Assembly: GCF_900143075.1 (NCBI RefSeq)
Contig: NZ_FRCY01000019.1
Location: 53,294-117,293 of the forward strand
DNA length: 64,000 bases
Direction: 5' to 3'
Origin: Cyclobacterium lianum
GTDB taxonomy: Bacteria; Bacteroidota; Bacteroidia; Cytophagales; Cyclobacteriaceae
The notes below the pieces were generated by a model. It did no database searches, was not told the origin of the DNA, and saw only the letters and a list, made by a program, of their open reading frames with translations. This document shows positions 36,638 through 46,613 of the stretch, one piece after another. The translations under genes were made by a program, and so were the position numbers. Within the stretch, counting starts at the first letter, position 1, and the number at the start of each line of letters is the position of its first letter.

Positions 36638-37576
36638 TCAGGTATAGAGGTACCGAAAACAAAATTTCATGTAGTTTCTAAATAAACCAGAAATGCGATT
36701 GCTGGAAAAAACAGCCTTTAAAACCCTAGCAGGCATAGAATAAATTGTATGAATTAAAAAGAATCTCTTTGGAATTCGGGAAAGAACTTCCTCAATTCGA
36801 GTATCATTGCTGAAATAATGCTGATATAAATTCAAATAGGTCCATTTGCTTTGGAACTTCATAAATGTAAAAGGCGAACAGGTAGAATCACCTATTGAAT
36901 TCGAATAATATTCTGTGCTCAGTACCTTTGGAATCAACGTCTGATCTAAAGGATAGGATTTAACTGTTGCACGCATTGAATCCTCCTTGCTATAATACAC
37001 CAGCGTATTTTCGATATAAATCCCATCTCCAAAAAATAAAGAAGCCCTCAACCAAACATCGATATCTTCTCCCAATTTTAAGTTAGAATCAAAACCTGGC
37101 TGATTTTCAAAAAATTCCTTTTTGATACAGGTTGCAGAGGTGAAGAACCTTGTGTTGTGAACTGCCTTTTTGAAATAATTTTCCAGCCTGAAATAGGTAA
37201 GCTTGGGTTCGTTTACCAGTTGATAGGGATCATAATGGCAACCAATAATCCCAACTTTTGGATTTTCTTCAATTACCTTTGACACAAATCCCAAATAATC
37301 GGGGTGCCAGTAATCGTCTGCATCCAAAAAAGCTATATAGGCATATTTTGCCTCTTGGATTCCTTTATTTCTTGCACAGGAAACTCCTTGATTTTCCTGT
37401 CGAATCAATTTTACCTTTTCCTTATACTGCTCCTCTACCAAATCCCCTCCTCCATCTGTGGATCCATCATCCACTACAATAACTTCAAATTCTTTGAAAC
37501 GCTGTTCAAAAACAGAATCCAGCGCCCTGCAAATAAATTTCTTTTTATTAAAGAGTGGAATGACAATGGAAAACAA
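36638..37576 (-). CDS. GT2 family glycosyltransferase
   Basis: A 312-residue GT-A enzyme with FSIVIPLFNKKKFI at the N-terminus, VIVVDDGSTDGG, and the metal-binding FLDADDYWHPD. The start is probably TTG. It ends 1 bp before the next gene. The C-terminal part after about residue 220 is helical and basic, as usual for membrane-associated GT2 enzymes. Confidence 0.92.
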   Translation of the reverse strand: MFSIVIPLFNKKKFICRALDSVFEQRFKEFEVIVVDDGSTDGGGDLVEEQYKEKVKLIRQENQGVSCARNKGIQEAKYAYIAFLDADDYWHPDYLGFVSKVIEENPKVGIIGCHYDPYQLVNEPKLTYFRLENYFKKAVHNTRFFTSATCIKKEFFENQPGFDSNLKLGEDIDVWLRASLFFGDGIYIENTLVYYSKEDSMRATVKSYPLDQTLIPKVLSTEYYSNSIGDSTCSPFTFMKFQSKWTYLNLYQHYFSNDTRIEEVLSRIPKRFFLIHTIYSMPARVLKAVFSSNRISGLFRNYMKFCFRYLYT

Positions 37577-37594
37577 ACAGAGATTGATTAAAAA

Positions 37595-38551
37595 TTAATT
37601 GATCAAGCGCTTAAGCTTTAATGCTGTTTCAAATCCAAGATACTTGGACATAAACTGGAATTTTGGACCACCAATATGTACTCGTTGCTTTATACCAAGT
37701 CGTTTTACCCTATTTTTTGCTTCCGAAAATAAGGGTGGATAGTCAGGAAAAGTATCATACAGGAATTTCAGGTAAATCTTTTTTAGTGCCGTTCGCACCC
37801 GGTGCGAGTCTTCAATCTCCAAAATAACCTTCTCATAACTTATATATGAATCCAACAAAGAGCGTGCAGCTTTGGCTGATCTTTGCTGACTGACATTTTC
37901 CTGACCGGGTTGTCTGTAAAATACTTGTCCTACAGGTTCATACAGCACTCCACCTGCATGAGCCAAAACCCTGCAAAAAAACTCTCCGTCCTGATTAATA
38001 ACTAAGGACTCATCCCATGGTCCAGCTCTTTCAACCAATTTCCTATGGGTCAAATATACCGCAGGTTGATTCATTTCCTGATGATTCCAGAAACGCAACA
38101 AAAGATCCAAACCGGATAAAAAATCTCTAAATACCCCGTAATTCAAAGAACTTGAATAATTAATAGATTTCTTAAAATTTAGCCATTCACAGGTAGCGAT
38201 AACGGGCCAATCATTCCCAACGAGAGCCTCAATCTGTCGTTCAATTTTATCCGGTGAAAGAATATCATCTGCATCCAAAAATTGGATGTATTCCCCTTTT
38301 GCCGCTCGAATTCCCAAATTAGTAGCTGCGGATACACCTTGATTAAATTGGGTCCTTATCAGATAAATTTTCGAAAACCGAACGCAAAATTGCTTAACAA
38401 CATCAAAGGAATCGTCAGTAGAACAATCATCAATTACTATAATTTCAGTATTTAAATAGGATTGTGCTAAAGCCGACTGCAAAGATTCCCGAATATAGTT
38501 AGATTTATTATAAACGGTAATAATGATAGAGACCAAATATTCTCGTTGCAT
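37595..38551 (-). CDS. GT2 family glycosyltransferase
   Basis: A 318-residue GT-A enzyme: VSIIITVYNKSNYI, EIIVIDDCSTDDS, and QFLDADDILSPDKIE, with a conserved NQDGEFFCRVL acceptor-side motif. It is a paralogue of the protein at 40189-41199, with which it shares the LDADD(I/L)L and NQDG(E/D)FF(C/S)RV motifs and the overall plan. The two may use similar acceptors. Confidence 0.92.
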   Translation of the reverse strand: MQREYLVSIIITVYNKSNYIRESLQSALAQSYLNTEIIVIDDCSTDDSFDVVKQFCVRFSKIYLIRTQFNQGVSAATNLGIRAAKGEYIQFLDADDILSPDKIERQIEALVGNDWPVIATCEWLNFKKSINYSSSLNYGVFRDFLSGLDLLLRFWNHQEMNQPAVYLTHRKLVERAGPWDESLVINQDGEFFCRVLAHAGGVLYEPVGQVFYRQPGQENVSQQRSAKAARSLLDSYISYEKVILEIEDSHRVRTALKKIYLKFLYDTFPDYPPLFSEAKNRVKRLGIKQRVHIGGPKFQFMSKYLGFETALKLKRLIN

Positions 38552-38555
38552 ACAA

Positions 38556-39320
38556 TTAGCGATAAAAAGAATTCAGATCAGCGCATTTTTTTGAAATAAA
38601 AACTGCATTTGAGCGTCTAAGTATAGGTGATCCAACATAAAACTCGTTAACCTGCTCATAAATCCCAAATAGAAAATAATTATATCTCTCAAGAAAAAAT
38701 CGAATTTTATCTATTGAAGCATGCAAATGGTTTGTCGAATTCATAGAAACTTCAACTTGAATAATTTGAATTCTATGGCTACTCAAAAGTGATTGGCTAC
38801 CCATTAAAACATTATAATCACTCCCTTCCGTATCAATTTTTAGAAAATCTATATTATCAATATTATGTGCTTGAGAAAAACTATCTAACGTCGTTTGAAC
38901 CGCAAATTCAGTATTGGAAACGGCGGTCCTATCTAAGTTCGAGACAATTTTACAAAGATCGGATTTTTGATTAATTTCGATAAAAACATTAGAATTTTCA
39001 GCTCCGACAGCACTATTAATAAAATAAATATGACTATAATGATTCAATTTTTTAGTTAAATGCTGAAAAGTATGTTTTACTGGCTCGAAGCAATATATCG
39101 AAGAATCTGGAAAAAACTCCTTAAAATATGAGGCCGATTGCCCGAGATTTGCACCAACGTCAAAAATACACTTGATCTCAGAATTAGGTAAAAACGACCG
39201 AATATCAAAACAAAGATCGACACCCCTAGAGAACCTGTCTGAATTCTTTATCAACGAATAACCAAATTTAGCAAAAATCTGATTAAATTTTTCAAATAAA
39301 AAAATTTTGAAATTTTTCAT
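38556..39320 (-). CDS. FkbM family methyltransferase
   Basis: A 254-residue SAM-dependent methyltransferase of the FkbM type: CIFDVGANLGQSASYF (SAM-binding motif I), YCFEPVKHTFQHL, and DFLKIDTEGSDYNVLMG. FkbM proteins O-methylate sugars or polyketides, and in surface-glycan loci methylate a sugar hydroxyl. It overlaps the preceding gene by 4 bp (ATGA). One of the most AT-rich genes of the window. Confidence 0.9.
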   Translation of the reverse strand: MKNFKIFLFEKFNQIFAKFGYSLIKNSDRFSRGVDLCFDIRSFLPNSEIKCIFDVGANLGQSASYFKEFFPDSSIYCFEPVKHTFQHLTKKLNHYSHIYFINSAVGAENSNVFIEINQKSDLCKIVSNLDRTAVSNTEFAVQTTLDSFSQAHNIDNIDFLKIDTEGSDYNVLMGSQSLLSSHRIQIIQVEVSMNSTNHLHASIDKIRFFLERYNYFLFGIYEQVNEFYVGSPILRRSNAVFISKKCADLNSFYR

Positions 39321-40192
39321 AAATTTCTTGGCTCCCGCCCGAGTATCAAATAAACGCTCTCAATAAGGACACCAATATTTATCCAGAAACAAACCAAGCA
39401 AATAGAAAAAGACTCTTTAAATGAAACTGTAAAAATCTTTTTTATTGAAAATCTAAACCGTCGAAGAACAAAAGTAACAATATAACTAAAAAACCCAATC
39501 TTATTATCATAAAATTTCCTTACAAACGTACCACCTACTATCCTTCTATATTTATTTACTAAATCCGGGATCTTATATCGTGCAGGATGATATATTATTA
39601 TGTTTGAAGAAAATTTAACAAAATATTTAGAGGAAATTTTCCCAGACAATTCCGAATCACCATTTGACATTAAGCTCGAATTAAATTTTCCAAATTCATC
39701 TATCACAAACCTATAAGAAAACCAATTCGCAGTGATTGCAAACCCATCCTTAGCATATGATTCTGTTGTAAATGCGGTGTATTTTTCGTATATCTCAGCA
39801 TCCGAAAGTGAGTTATTATCTTTGAATATTAGATCTACTGGTCCGGTGAGTACACCAATTCTATTCAATCTATCATCTTCAAAAATTTCCTTAGCATTTA
39901 ATAACCAATCTTTTCCAACAATGCAATCGGAATCCGTAAAGGCTAAAATCTCACCAGTAGATTTTTCTATACCCATATTTCTAGCAGCATAGGAACCTTT
40001 TAGTGGTTCATCAAAAAATTGTAGATTTAGTTTTCTGAACTCTTTTAAATTAATAGAAATATCCTTTTTTGGACAATTATTTATTACGATAACTTCAAAT
40101 TCAGATTTATCCAGTGATTGATTATCAATACTTTTTAAACACATATATAATCTTTCATCGTCAAGATACGTAGGAATAATAATGGAGATCAT
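39317..40192 (-). CDS. GT2 family glycosyltransferase
   Basis: A 291-residue GT-A enzyme with ISIIIPTYLDDERL, EVIVINNCPK, and LAFTDSDCIVGKDWL (DSD metal site). Near the C-terminus are one or two hydrophobic segments that may hold it to the membrane. Coupled on both sides by ATGA overlaps. The TDSD form differs from the LDADD form of its neighbours, so the donor may differ. Confidence 0.9.
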   Translation of the reverse strand: MISIIIPTYLDDERLYMCLKSIDNQSLDKSEFEVIVINNCPKKDISINLKEFRKLNLQFFDEPLKGSYAARNMGIEKSTGEILAFTDSDCIVGKDWLLNAKEIFEDDRLNRIGVLTGPVDLIFKDNNSLSDAEIYEKYTAFTTESYAKDGFAITANWFSYRFVIDEFGKFNSSLMSNGDSELSGKISSKYFVKFSSNIIIYHPARYKIPDLVNKYRRIVGGTFVRKFYDNKIGFFSYIVTFVLRRFRFSIKKIFTVSFKESFSICLVCFWINIGVLIESVYLILGREPRNL

Positions 40193-41199
40193 TTACGGAG
40201 TTTTACAAACATGATTTTTATTTTGATAACAAAGTATATTCCAAAAAACTGTGAAAAATATAAAAGCTTTGAATGAGAAAACCTATATGGAAAATTATTA
40301 CCTTTTAACCTTTTAATTTTCTCAAAAGCAACTATACATAATTCCGGCGTAACAGAAGACATCCTATATATGAAATGTTCGTAATTCTTTATTAGTCCCT
40401 TCCTTACATTATATCCATTGCCAAAATGTGAAATATTTTTTTCATAATTCACAAATGTTTTAAATAATGAATAGGAAGACCTTATATTTTTTTGAGTCAA
40501 AATATTATTATTATTATTGGGCTTACGATAGTAGCCCATAGACTTTTCGGAAAAAACAACACTTTTGCTAGAAAGAATTACTCTAGAGAAAAAATCTCCA
40601 TCTTGGTTTAAATAAAGTGATTCATCCCAGGTTCCTGATTTTAAGATAATACTTCTCGGAATAAGCCAACAAAATGAAGCTATCATTTGCTGGCTGTTCC
40701 AGAGATCGATCAGCAAATGATGTGGATTTTTGTAATCTTTATAAAATTCAAAATCTTCCACCATAAAATCATCAAGTGATGACTCAAAAAATATCCACTT
40801 ACCAAAAACTACACAGTCTGAAGATTGACCTGATAAGATATCAATTTGGGAAGAAATCTTATCTGAATCTAATAAATCGTCAGCATCTAAAAACTGAAGG
40901 TATTCACCATTACTCTTTCTAATTCCAACATTTCGTGCATTACAAGCTCCTTTATTGCGTTGGTCAATAAGTCTAATTTTTGATGGATAAGAACATATAT
41001 ATTTATTTATAACATTTAAAGAATGGTCTGTGGAACCATCATTAATTACTAAAATTTCTATATTTGAATACGATTGATTTAACGCAGAAAGAAGAGTCTC
41101 CTCAACAAAATCTTCTTTATTATATAAAGGAATAATTATTGAAACGAGTGGTGAAAATCCTTTAATAGAAATCGAAAGATCTTTAGATTGTTGAGTCAT
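40189..41199 (-). CDS. GT2 family glycosyltransferase
   Basis: A 336-residue GT-A enzyme: VSIIIPLYNKEDFV, EILVINDGSTDHS, and QFLDADDLLDSDKI, then NQDGDFFSRVI. The first ~15 residues precede the usual start of the fold. It is a paralogue of the enzyme at 37595-38551. AT-rich; coupled to both neighbours by 4-bp overlaps. Confidence 0.92.
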   Translation of the reverse strand: MTQQSKDLSISIKGFSPLVSIIIPLYNKEDFVEETLLSALNQSYSNIEILVINDGSTDHSLNVINKYICSYPSKIRLIDQRNKGACNARNVGIRKSNGEYLQFLDADDLLDSDKISSQIDILSGQSSDCVVFGKWIFFESSLDDFMVEDFEFYKDYKNPHHLLIDLWNSQQMIASFCWLIPRSIILKSGTWDESLYLNQDGDFFSRVILSSKSVVFSEKSMGYYRKPNNNNNILTQKNIRSSYSLFKTFVNYEKNISHFGNGYNVRKGLIKNYEHFIYRMSSVTPELCIVAFEKIKRLKGNNFPYRFSHSKLLYFSQFFGIYFVIKIKIMFVKLRK

Positions 41200-42110
41200 T
41201 TATGTATCAGATAAGCCTCCGAGGGGTTTTCATACCAACTGAACATACTCACAAAAGGGAAACCCGCCACTATTTTATCATTTTCCTCGACTGATTCCTG
41301 ATGGGAAGCAATTTCATATCTTTTCTTTTTGTATTCAGATTCCAGTTTTCGCTGAATCCGATAAGCGTAATACCAAAAATACCAGGCAAGTCCAAACGGT
41401 AATAAACCGTCATATTTCCCTGTTTTGGGAAAATAATATTTGTTCAGCACATAATTAAAAACAGGCATATCGTAATTTTTGTCATCTCCCAGGACCTCAA
41501 AGATTAGAGTCATTTTCGAGAACAGTTCCAGGATATTATCTCTTTTCCCACCTATCGTACCCGGATTAAAGACGGGGTAAAAAAGGAAGCTAACCGACAA
41601 GGGTTGGTTGAATTTTTTGCTGAATTGCTTTAAAGCATTCAAAAGCCAAATGCCACTTTTCCATACCCTCCGATTTCCCCTTCCTAAAAACAACTTATCG
41701 GGTGAATGTTTGAATAATGGCAAAGGATTTTTATTTATAACAACATCATTGATATCGGTGGTGAGCACATAGGCATTTTCAGGTAGATGGGGAATAAACT
41801 CCCTGTAGATAAAAAAACGCTCATCGTTCAGGGACATCCCACCTAATCTGCATTTGATAAATTTAATTTTTTCGGTTTCGTTTTTTTTAATAAAGTCTGG
41901 AGACAACTTATCGTAGAAGATCACTCCAAAAAGCCCATGTTCCAGGACGGAACAGTACCAGTTTTTCATATACCGAAAGTTATCTGGTTTCTGATAACCT
42001 CCCCGAACAGGGTCCTGTTTAGATGTAAAATAGGTAGATAATACAAAAACTTCATCTGATTTATAGGGCATAAACCGAATAAAACCTACCTGATTTTCTT
42101 CAATTCTCAT
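41196..42110 (-). CDS. uncharacterised protein, possible GT-A-type glycosyltransferase
   Basis: From MRIEENQVGF the protein is 304 residues; this start overlaps the preceding stop by 11 bp, while the longer frame to 42158 would overlap much more. It is soluble. VLTTDINDVVINKNP resembles a DxD-type metal site, and NPGTIGGKRD and a terminal HK also suggest a nucleotide-sugar fold. I do not recognise the family. Placement between glycosyltransferases supports, but does not prove, that role. Confidence 0.65.
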   Translation of the reverse strand: MRIEENQVGFIRFMPYKSDEVFVLSTYFTSKQDPVRGGYQKPDNFRYMKNWYCSVLEHGLFGVIFYDKLSPDFIKKNETEKIKFIKCRLGGMSLNDERFFIYREFIPHLPENAYVLTTDINDVVINKNPLPLFKHSPDKLFLGRGNRRVWKSGIWLLNALKQFSKKFNQPLSVSFLFYPVFNPGTIGGKRDNILELFSKMTLIFEVLGDDKNYDMPVFNYVLNKYYFPKTGKYDGLLPFGLAWYFWYYAYRIQRKLESEYKKKRYEIASHQESVEENDKIVAGFPFVSMFSWYENPSEAYLIHK

Positions 42111-42873
42111 CCAAATACTTTTTATACCATTTATAAATAAAACTAAATTTTTCTGCAAATAAATACTTTAAAAATTGGAATAAAAATGCATCATTTAATA
42201 TGATCTCAGGAGAAACACGACAGCGTTGGAAATACGTTTTTAATGCCATACCAAAGTTTTTGTCATGAAGGTAATCTTTTTCATTCTTCCAACTGTGATT
42301 CCAAAGGTGTACTGCGTAAGTATGTTTTGAAATGAAACGGCTATAGTCCTCCCCCCTCCTCCCGTATGGTAAGGGGTAGAAATATTCGGGGGGAAAAACT
42401 GTAATATCCTGACTAAGGTCTAAATTCATTGTAAGATATGTTGGAATATCAATAGGATCGTCAAAATTAAACTGAAGATGCGTGTACTTATCCAAAAGAA
42501 ATTTAAACACAGAATTATTTTTTTCCGCCCCGATAATTCCAGCACTAATCAGGTTTTCCTTTTCTCTGCCTATGAAACATTTGTTCCAAAGGAGGTCATC
42601 GATATTTTTTAGAATCACCATATCGGTATCCAGGTAAACGCCCCCTTCATGATAAAGAGCATACAACCGACACACATCTGAAACGAAAGCATATTTCTTA
42701 AGGCGGTAGGCCTGCTCGGTAAATTTATATGAATTAATATTAAAATTATTTTCGTTCCACAACTTGAATGTATACTCAGGCAACCAAAGTTCCCAACTTT
42801 GGATACAATCTTTTTCAAGTTCAGTCATACTGCCAGGTCCAAACCAGCAGTAGTGGATTACTTTTGGGATCAA
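42100..42873 (-). CDS. GT32-type glycosyltransferase with DXD motif
   Basis: A 257-residue enzyme of the Gly_transf_sug/Och1-like family: IPKVIHYCWFGPG at the N-terminus, YAFVSDVCRLYALYHEGGVYLDTDM with the DxD metal site (about residues 75-100), and a GAEKNN segment. Such enzymes transfer hexoses in capsule and lipooligosaccharide loci. It starts at TTG in a TTGA overlap with the preceding gene. Confidence 0.92.
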   Translation of the reverse strand: MIPKVIHYCWFGPGSMTELEKDCIQSWELWLPEYTFKLWNENNFNINSYKFTEQAYRLKKYAFVSDVCRLYALYHEGGVYLDTDMVILKNIDDLLWNKCFIGREKENLISAGIIGAEKNNSVFKFLLDKYTHLQFNFDDPIDIPTYLTMNLDLSQDITVFPPEYFYPLPYGRRGEDYSRFISKHTYAVHLWNHSWKNEKDYLHDKNFGMALKTYFQRCRVSPEIILNDAFLFQFLKYLFAEKFSFIYKWYKKYLDEN

Positions 42874-43802
42874 ATTAGCTTTATATATTTAAGAGTTCTG
42901 ATTCCAAATATCTTGACGCCTTGAAATTGGCCTTTAAAAAGTTTATGTTCTATCGTAAAAAAGTATAACTCCCAAAATAAAGGTGATTTTAATGGTAAAA
43001 TTAATAGCATATCATTAAACACATTTTTAAAAAATAATCTTGCTTTTTCGTCAATCCCGATTTGTCTATGAATATTCAAATAAATCCTTTTGAATGCAGG
43101 ATATGATTTTCGGTACTTCTGATCATAAGAATCCCTCATAAAAGAATTAGTTTTTGAGCCTTCGTTGAGTCTCCAATAAATTTTTGATTTAGGGTTGACA
43201 ACATAATTCAATGATTTTAGTAAAACCCGAACGTGAAACTCCAAATCCTGAACTGCAATAAGTTCCTCATCGAACAAATAATCGAACGAATTCAAAAACT
43301 TCCGAGTGTACAATGGCATAGGAGTTTGAAAAATGTTGTTAGTTGCACCAAAATTTAAGAAAAACATCTTATCACCGTTATGGTCATAAATAGAATAACT
43401 ATTGTCAACAGATTTACTAAATTTAAATATGTCACTTAGTACATAATCTAAACCTTGATCTTTCTGGAATGATAAAATTTTCTCTGAAAGAAAAGTATCA
43501 TTAATTATATCGTCAGAATCTAGCCAATTTATATAGTCACCATTGGAAAGTTCGAAAGCATAATTCCTTGCCGCATTCCCTCCAAATCTTCTCCCCTCTG
43601 GTCGCCTAAAAATCTTAAATCTAGAATCTTCTTGAGAATATTCTTCTAATATTTCCCAGGAACGATCCGTACTATGGTCGTCAACAATGATACATTCCCA
43701 ATTGGAATAGGTTTGTTGGAGAACTGAATCTAGAGTTTCTCTCAGGAAACTAGCTTTGTTATAGTTAGGTATTAATACAGACACTAAAGGCTCTTTATGC
43801 AT
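42870..43802 (-). CDS. GT2 family glycosyltransferase
   Basis: From MHKEPLVSV the enzyme has 310 residues; this start overlaps the preceding methyltransferase gene by 8 bp. GT-A motifs are VSVLIPNYNKASFL, CIIVDDHSTDRS and NWLDSDDIIND, with AVQDLEFHVRVL on the acceptor side. AT-rich. Confidence 0.92.
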   Translation of the reverse strand: MHKEPLVSVLIPNYNKASFLRETLDSVLQQTYSNWECIIVDDHSTDRSWEILEEYSQEDSRFKIFRRPEGRRFGGNAARNYAFELSNGDYINWLDSDDIINDTFLSEKILSFQKDQGLDYVLSDIFKFSKSVDNSYSIYDHNGDKMFFLNFGATNNIFQTPMPLYTRKFLNSFDYLFDEELIAVQDLEFHVRVLLKSLNYVVNPKSKIYWRLNEGSKTNSFMRDSYDQKYRKSYPAFKRIYLNIHRQIGIDEKARLFFKNVFNDMLLILPLKSPLFWELYFFTIEHKLFKGQFQGVKIFGIRTLKYIKLI

Positions 43803-44463
43803 TCTTTTGTAAAACAATTGTGTAGCCTGTCTTTTCTAAAAACACTAATCCATTGCTACCCAAACGCCAAAAGATCGAATTAAAAAACCTATTTATTAAA
43901 CTTTTAGGATTTAAGTTATGTAGGTTAAATCGTTCAAAGTTATTTCTGTATCTATAAACAATTTCAATCATTACATAGCTTCTGGACACAGGAGTTCTCG
44001 TTGGATTCATCCCTTCCACCTTGCATAAATATTTTTCAAAAACCATAGGATTATACGGTTTGACATGAGATAAATCATTATAAAACTCTTCCCAAAGTAA
44101 AGGTGCAGACACAACGATTTTTCCACCAATTTTCAAAGTTCTATTCATTTCAATTAAAAAGTTATAGAGGTCATCTGGCCTCAAGTGTTCTACTATATGG
44201 CTGCAATGAATAAGATCAAAAAAATCATTTTCAAATGGAATAGCAGGAACTTTACCTAAATATACATTCCTATAGCGCTTCTTAAGACTATTAACAGAAT
44301 CCTGATTTCCCTCTAACAAAAAAAAGTCATCTCGCCCACAATAAGCAGAGAACGATCCATCACCTGGGCCAACATCTAAAACCTTTGCTCCTTTATCGAT
44401 AAACTTTCTTGCAATTTCGAAAAATGGCTCTCTTTTATGGGTTATATATTTCTTATCAATCAT
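43795..44463 (-). CDS. class I SAM-dependent methyltransferase
   Basis: A 222-residue methyltransferase with motif I VLDVGPGDGSFSAYC, a helix with LEGNQDS, and DLIHCSHIVEHLRPDDL (Methyltransf_11 pattern). It lies one base after the Wzt-like ATPase gene. Methylation at the non-reducing end is a known stop and export signal for ABC-exported O-antigens, so this enzyme may cap the chain (inference). Confidence 0.85.
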   Translation of the reverse strand: MIDKKYITHKREPFFEIARKFIDKGAKVLDVGPGDGSFSAYCGRDDFFLLEGNQDSVNSLKKRYRNVYLGKVPAIPFENDFFDLIHCSHIVEHLRPDDLYNFLIEMNRTLKIGGKIVVSAPLLWEEFYNDLSHVKPYNPMVFEKYLCKVEGMNPTRTPVSRSYVMIEIVYRYRNNFERFNLHNLNPKSLINRFFNSIFWRLGSNGLVFLEKTGYTIVLQKNA

Positions 44464-44464
44464 T

Positions 44465-45709
44465 TTATAGTACGTTCCATTTAGATTGAGCGATTACAGG
44501 ATACCCATTGAATGTACAAACTGGGCCATCTTGACTAATTGCACCTGGTCTTACATCAACCTTTTTTATCTTAGGTAAAAAATCATATGTTACTCCTTTC
44601 GATCCCAGCCAGACATTTAAGTAGTAAAATCCGTTAATTAATGGGAAGTTTTCAATTTTCGAGGAGATCTTGTTTTTTCCCTTTTTTAATCTTAACTGCT
44701 GCCCTACATGTCCGGAGTAAAACTGTAAAATTGGAACGTTCTCCAAGCTGGTAATCGTAATGGCAAACTCAACCATTTTCTCAGATATCTGATTTACCAC
44801 CTCGATAGAAAATTCTATACCGTCACCAGTTTTAAGAAAATTTGACATTTCAAACTTATCGACATACATTTCTTTCTGACACTTTTTGAAGTTTTGATAA
44901 GTTAAAGAATCCTCCTGCAAACTATTATTAAGATAAAAATCCAAAATTTGCGATACATCAGCATTGCTTTCCAACTTACCCTCGTCAAGTAATAATCCAT
45001 TGGTACAGAGATTTCTGACCATCGCCAGATTATGACTAACAAATAAAACCGTCCTCCCTTCCCTCTTACTGACGTCCTCCATCTTACCCAGACATTTCTG
45101 CTGAAATTCATAGTCCCCCACAGCCAAGACCTCATCAATGATTAAAATCTCTGGATCCAAATGGGCGGCAACTGAAAATCCCAACCTGACGCGCATGCCG
45201 GAAGAATAGAATTTAACGGGGGTATCCACATACTTCTCAACTCCAGAGAAATCTATAATTTCTTCCAGTTTCCGATCAATTTCCTTTTTGGTCATTCCAA
45301 GAATAGTCCCATTCATATAAATATTTTCCCGACCGGTAAGTTCCGGATGAAACCCAGTCCCTACTTCCAGTAAGGCTGCTACCCGGCCATTCATTTCTAT
45401 CCTACCAGAAGATGGTTCGGTGATTTTGGAAAGTATCTTTAGTAAGGTGGATTTTCCAGCACCATTTTTCCCGATGATTCCTAATACATCTCCCTGCTTG
45501 ACTTCAAAGCTGACATCTTTTAATGCCCAATGCACTCCGTCCTCCTCTTTTCCCTGAAAGCTACCTAGGCTCTTGATCTTTCTAAAATTGTCAATGGGGT
45601 ATTTTAGTACAGTCAGCATCTGTTCAGCAAAAGTATCCGCCCTCTTTTCCTGCAAGCCAATGCGATAGCGTTTAGAAAGGTTTTCAACTTTTATTATTGT
45701 ATCTGACAC
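44465..45709 (-). CDS. wzt: ABC transporter ATP-binding protein for polysaccharide export, with C-terminal cargo-binding domain
   Basis: A 414-residue Wzt-type ATPase from a GTG start. The nucleotide-binding domain (about 5-245) has Walker A GKNGAGKST (80-88), the YSSGMRVRLGFSVA signature, and Walker B EILIIDEVLAVGD. The C-terminal ~145 residues form a beta-rich Wzt_C domain, which in O9a-type systems binds the capped end of the glycan. The permease gene is directly upstream. It exports undecaprenyl-linked glycan across the inner membrane. Confidence 0.93.
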   Translation of the reverse strand: MSDTIIKVENLSKRYRIGLQEKRADTFAEQMLTVLKYPIDNFRKIKSLGSFQGKEEDGVHWALKDVSFEVKQGDVLGIIGKNGAGKSTLLKILSKITEPSSGRIEMNGRVAALLEVGTGFHPELTGRENIYMNGTILGMTKKEIDRKLEEIIDFSGVEKYVDTPVKFYSSGMRVRLGFSVAAHLDPEILIIDEVLAVGDYEFQQKCLGKMEDVSKREGRTVLFVSHNLAMVRNLCTNGLLLDEGKLESNADVSQILDFYLNNSLQEDSLTYQNFKKCQKEMYVDKFEMSNFLKTGDGIEFSIEVVNQISEKMVEFAITITSLENVPILQFYSGHVGQQLRLKKGKNKISSKIENFPLINGFYYLNVWLGSKGVTYDFLPKIKKVDVRPGAISQDGPVCTFNGYPVIAQSKWNVL

Positions 45710-45783
45710 TTCCTTAAGGGTTAAGAATTACATTTATAAAGGCTATTCTTTGCAGGTCGGCAGGCTGGTTTTTGATTGGTAGA

Positions 45784-46602
45784 TTACGCCACATCTGCAA
45801 ATACTTTCTCCATTCTCCTAAAATAAAACAAACCAAAAACAAAAATAACGATGGCTATAATTGTCCCTGGCCAAATCCATTCCCATGGCATTGATCGGCT
45901 GAGAAACATTGAACGGATACCTTCAATTACTCCCACCATGGGATTGAGGGAATAAACAAACTGCCACTGTTCGGGTACCGCAGTTGTACTGTACACCACA
46001 GGAGCCAGGTAAAGTAACAACTGTACGACAAAGCTCAAAGCATATTTCACATCCCGGTATTGTACCGCCATAGCGGAAAGTACCATCCCAATCCCCAGGG
46101 AAGCCATCAGCAGTTGCACCAAAAGCAAGGGCAAAAAAGCCAGGTTCCATCCCGGCATGACTTGGAAATAGATCAATAATCCAAGAAGCACTATAAAGGA
46201 TATGATGAAATCCAGGAGTTTGGAAAAGATAGCAGACAAAGGTAGAATCAACCTGGGGAAATAAACTTTGGTAATCATACTAGCATTGGTAACCAGGCTA
46301 TTGGCAGATTCGGTCAGCGTTCCTGAGAAATAATTCCAGGGCCATAAAGCTAAGTAAGAGAACAAAATGTACGGAATACCATCGGAATCTACGTTGGCCA
46401 AACCGCCAAAAACCACCGTAAATACTAAGGTGGTAAACAAAGGTTGAATGATGGCCCAACCTACCCCTAGAACAGATTGCGCATACCTGGCCTTTATTCC
46501 TCTGACCGTCAGAAAATACAACAGGTCTTTGTATCTCCATAGCTCTCGTACGTCTACTACCTTCCAGCCTTTGGAAGGTTCAATTACGTTGATTCTAGAC
46601 AA
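45784..46602 (-). CDS. wzm: ABC-2 type polysaccharide exporter permease
   Basis: A 272-residue permease with six transmembrane helices. The N-terminal cytoplasmic part is VVDVRELWRYKDLLYFLTVRGIKARY, the usual ABC-2 polysaccharide-exporter motif, followed by GVGWAIIQPLFTTLVFTVVFG. The start is probably TTG, 11 bp after the upstream methyltransferase gene. It forms the channel for the Wzt-type ATPase encoded next. Confidence 0.93.
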   Translation of the reverse strand: MSRINVIEPSKGWKVVDVRELWRYKDLLYFLTVRGIKARYAQSVLGVGWAIIQPLFTTLVFTVVFGGLANVDSDGIPYILFSYLALWPWNYFSGTLTESANSLVTNASMITKVYFPRLILPLSAIFSKLLDFIISFIVLLGLLIYFQVMPGWNLAFLPLLLVQLLMASLGIGMVLSAMAVQYRDVKYALSFVVQLLLYLAPVVYSTTAVPEQWQFVYSLNPMVGVIEGIRSMFLSRSMPWEWIWPGTIIAIVIFVFGLFYFRRMEKVFADVA

Positions 46603-46613
46603 TGAAGCGTTAA

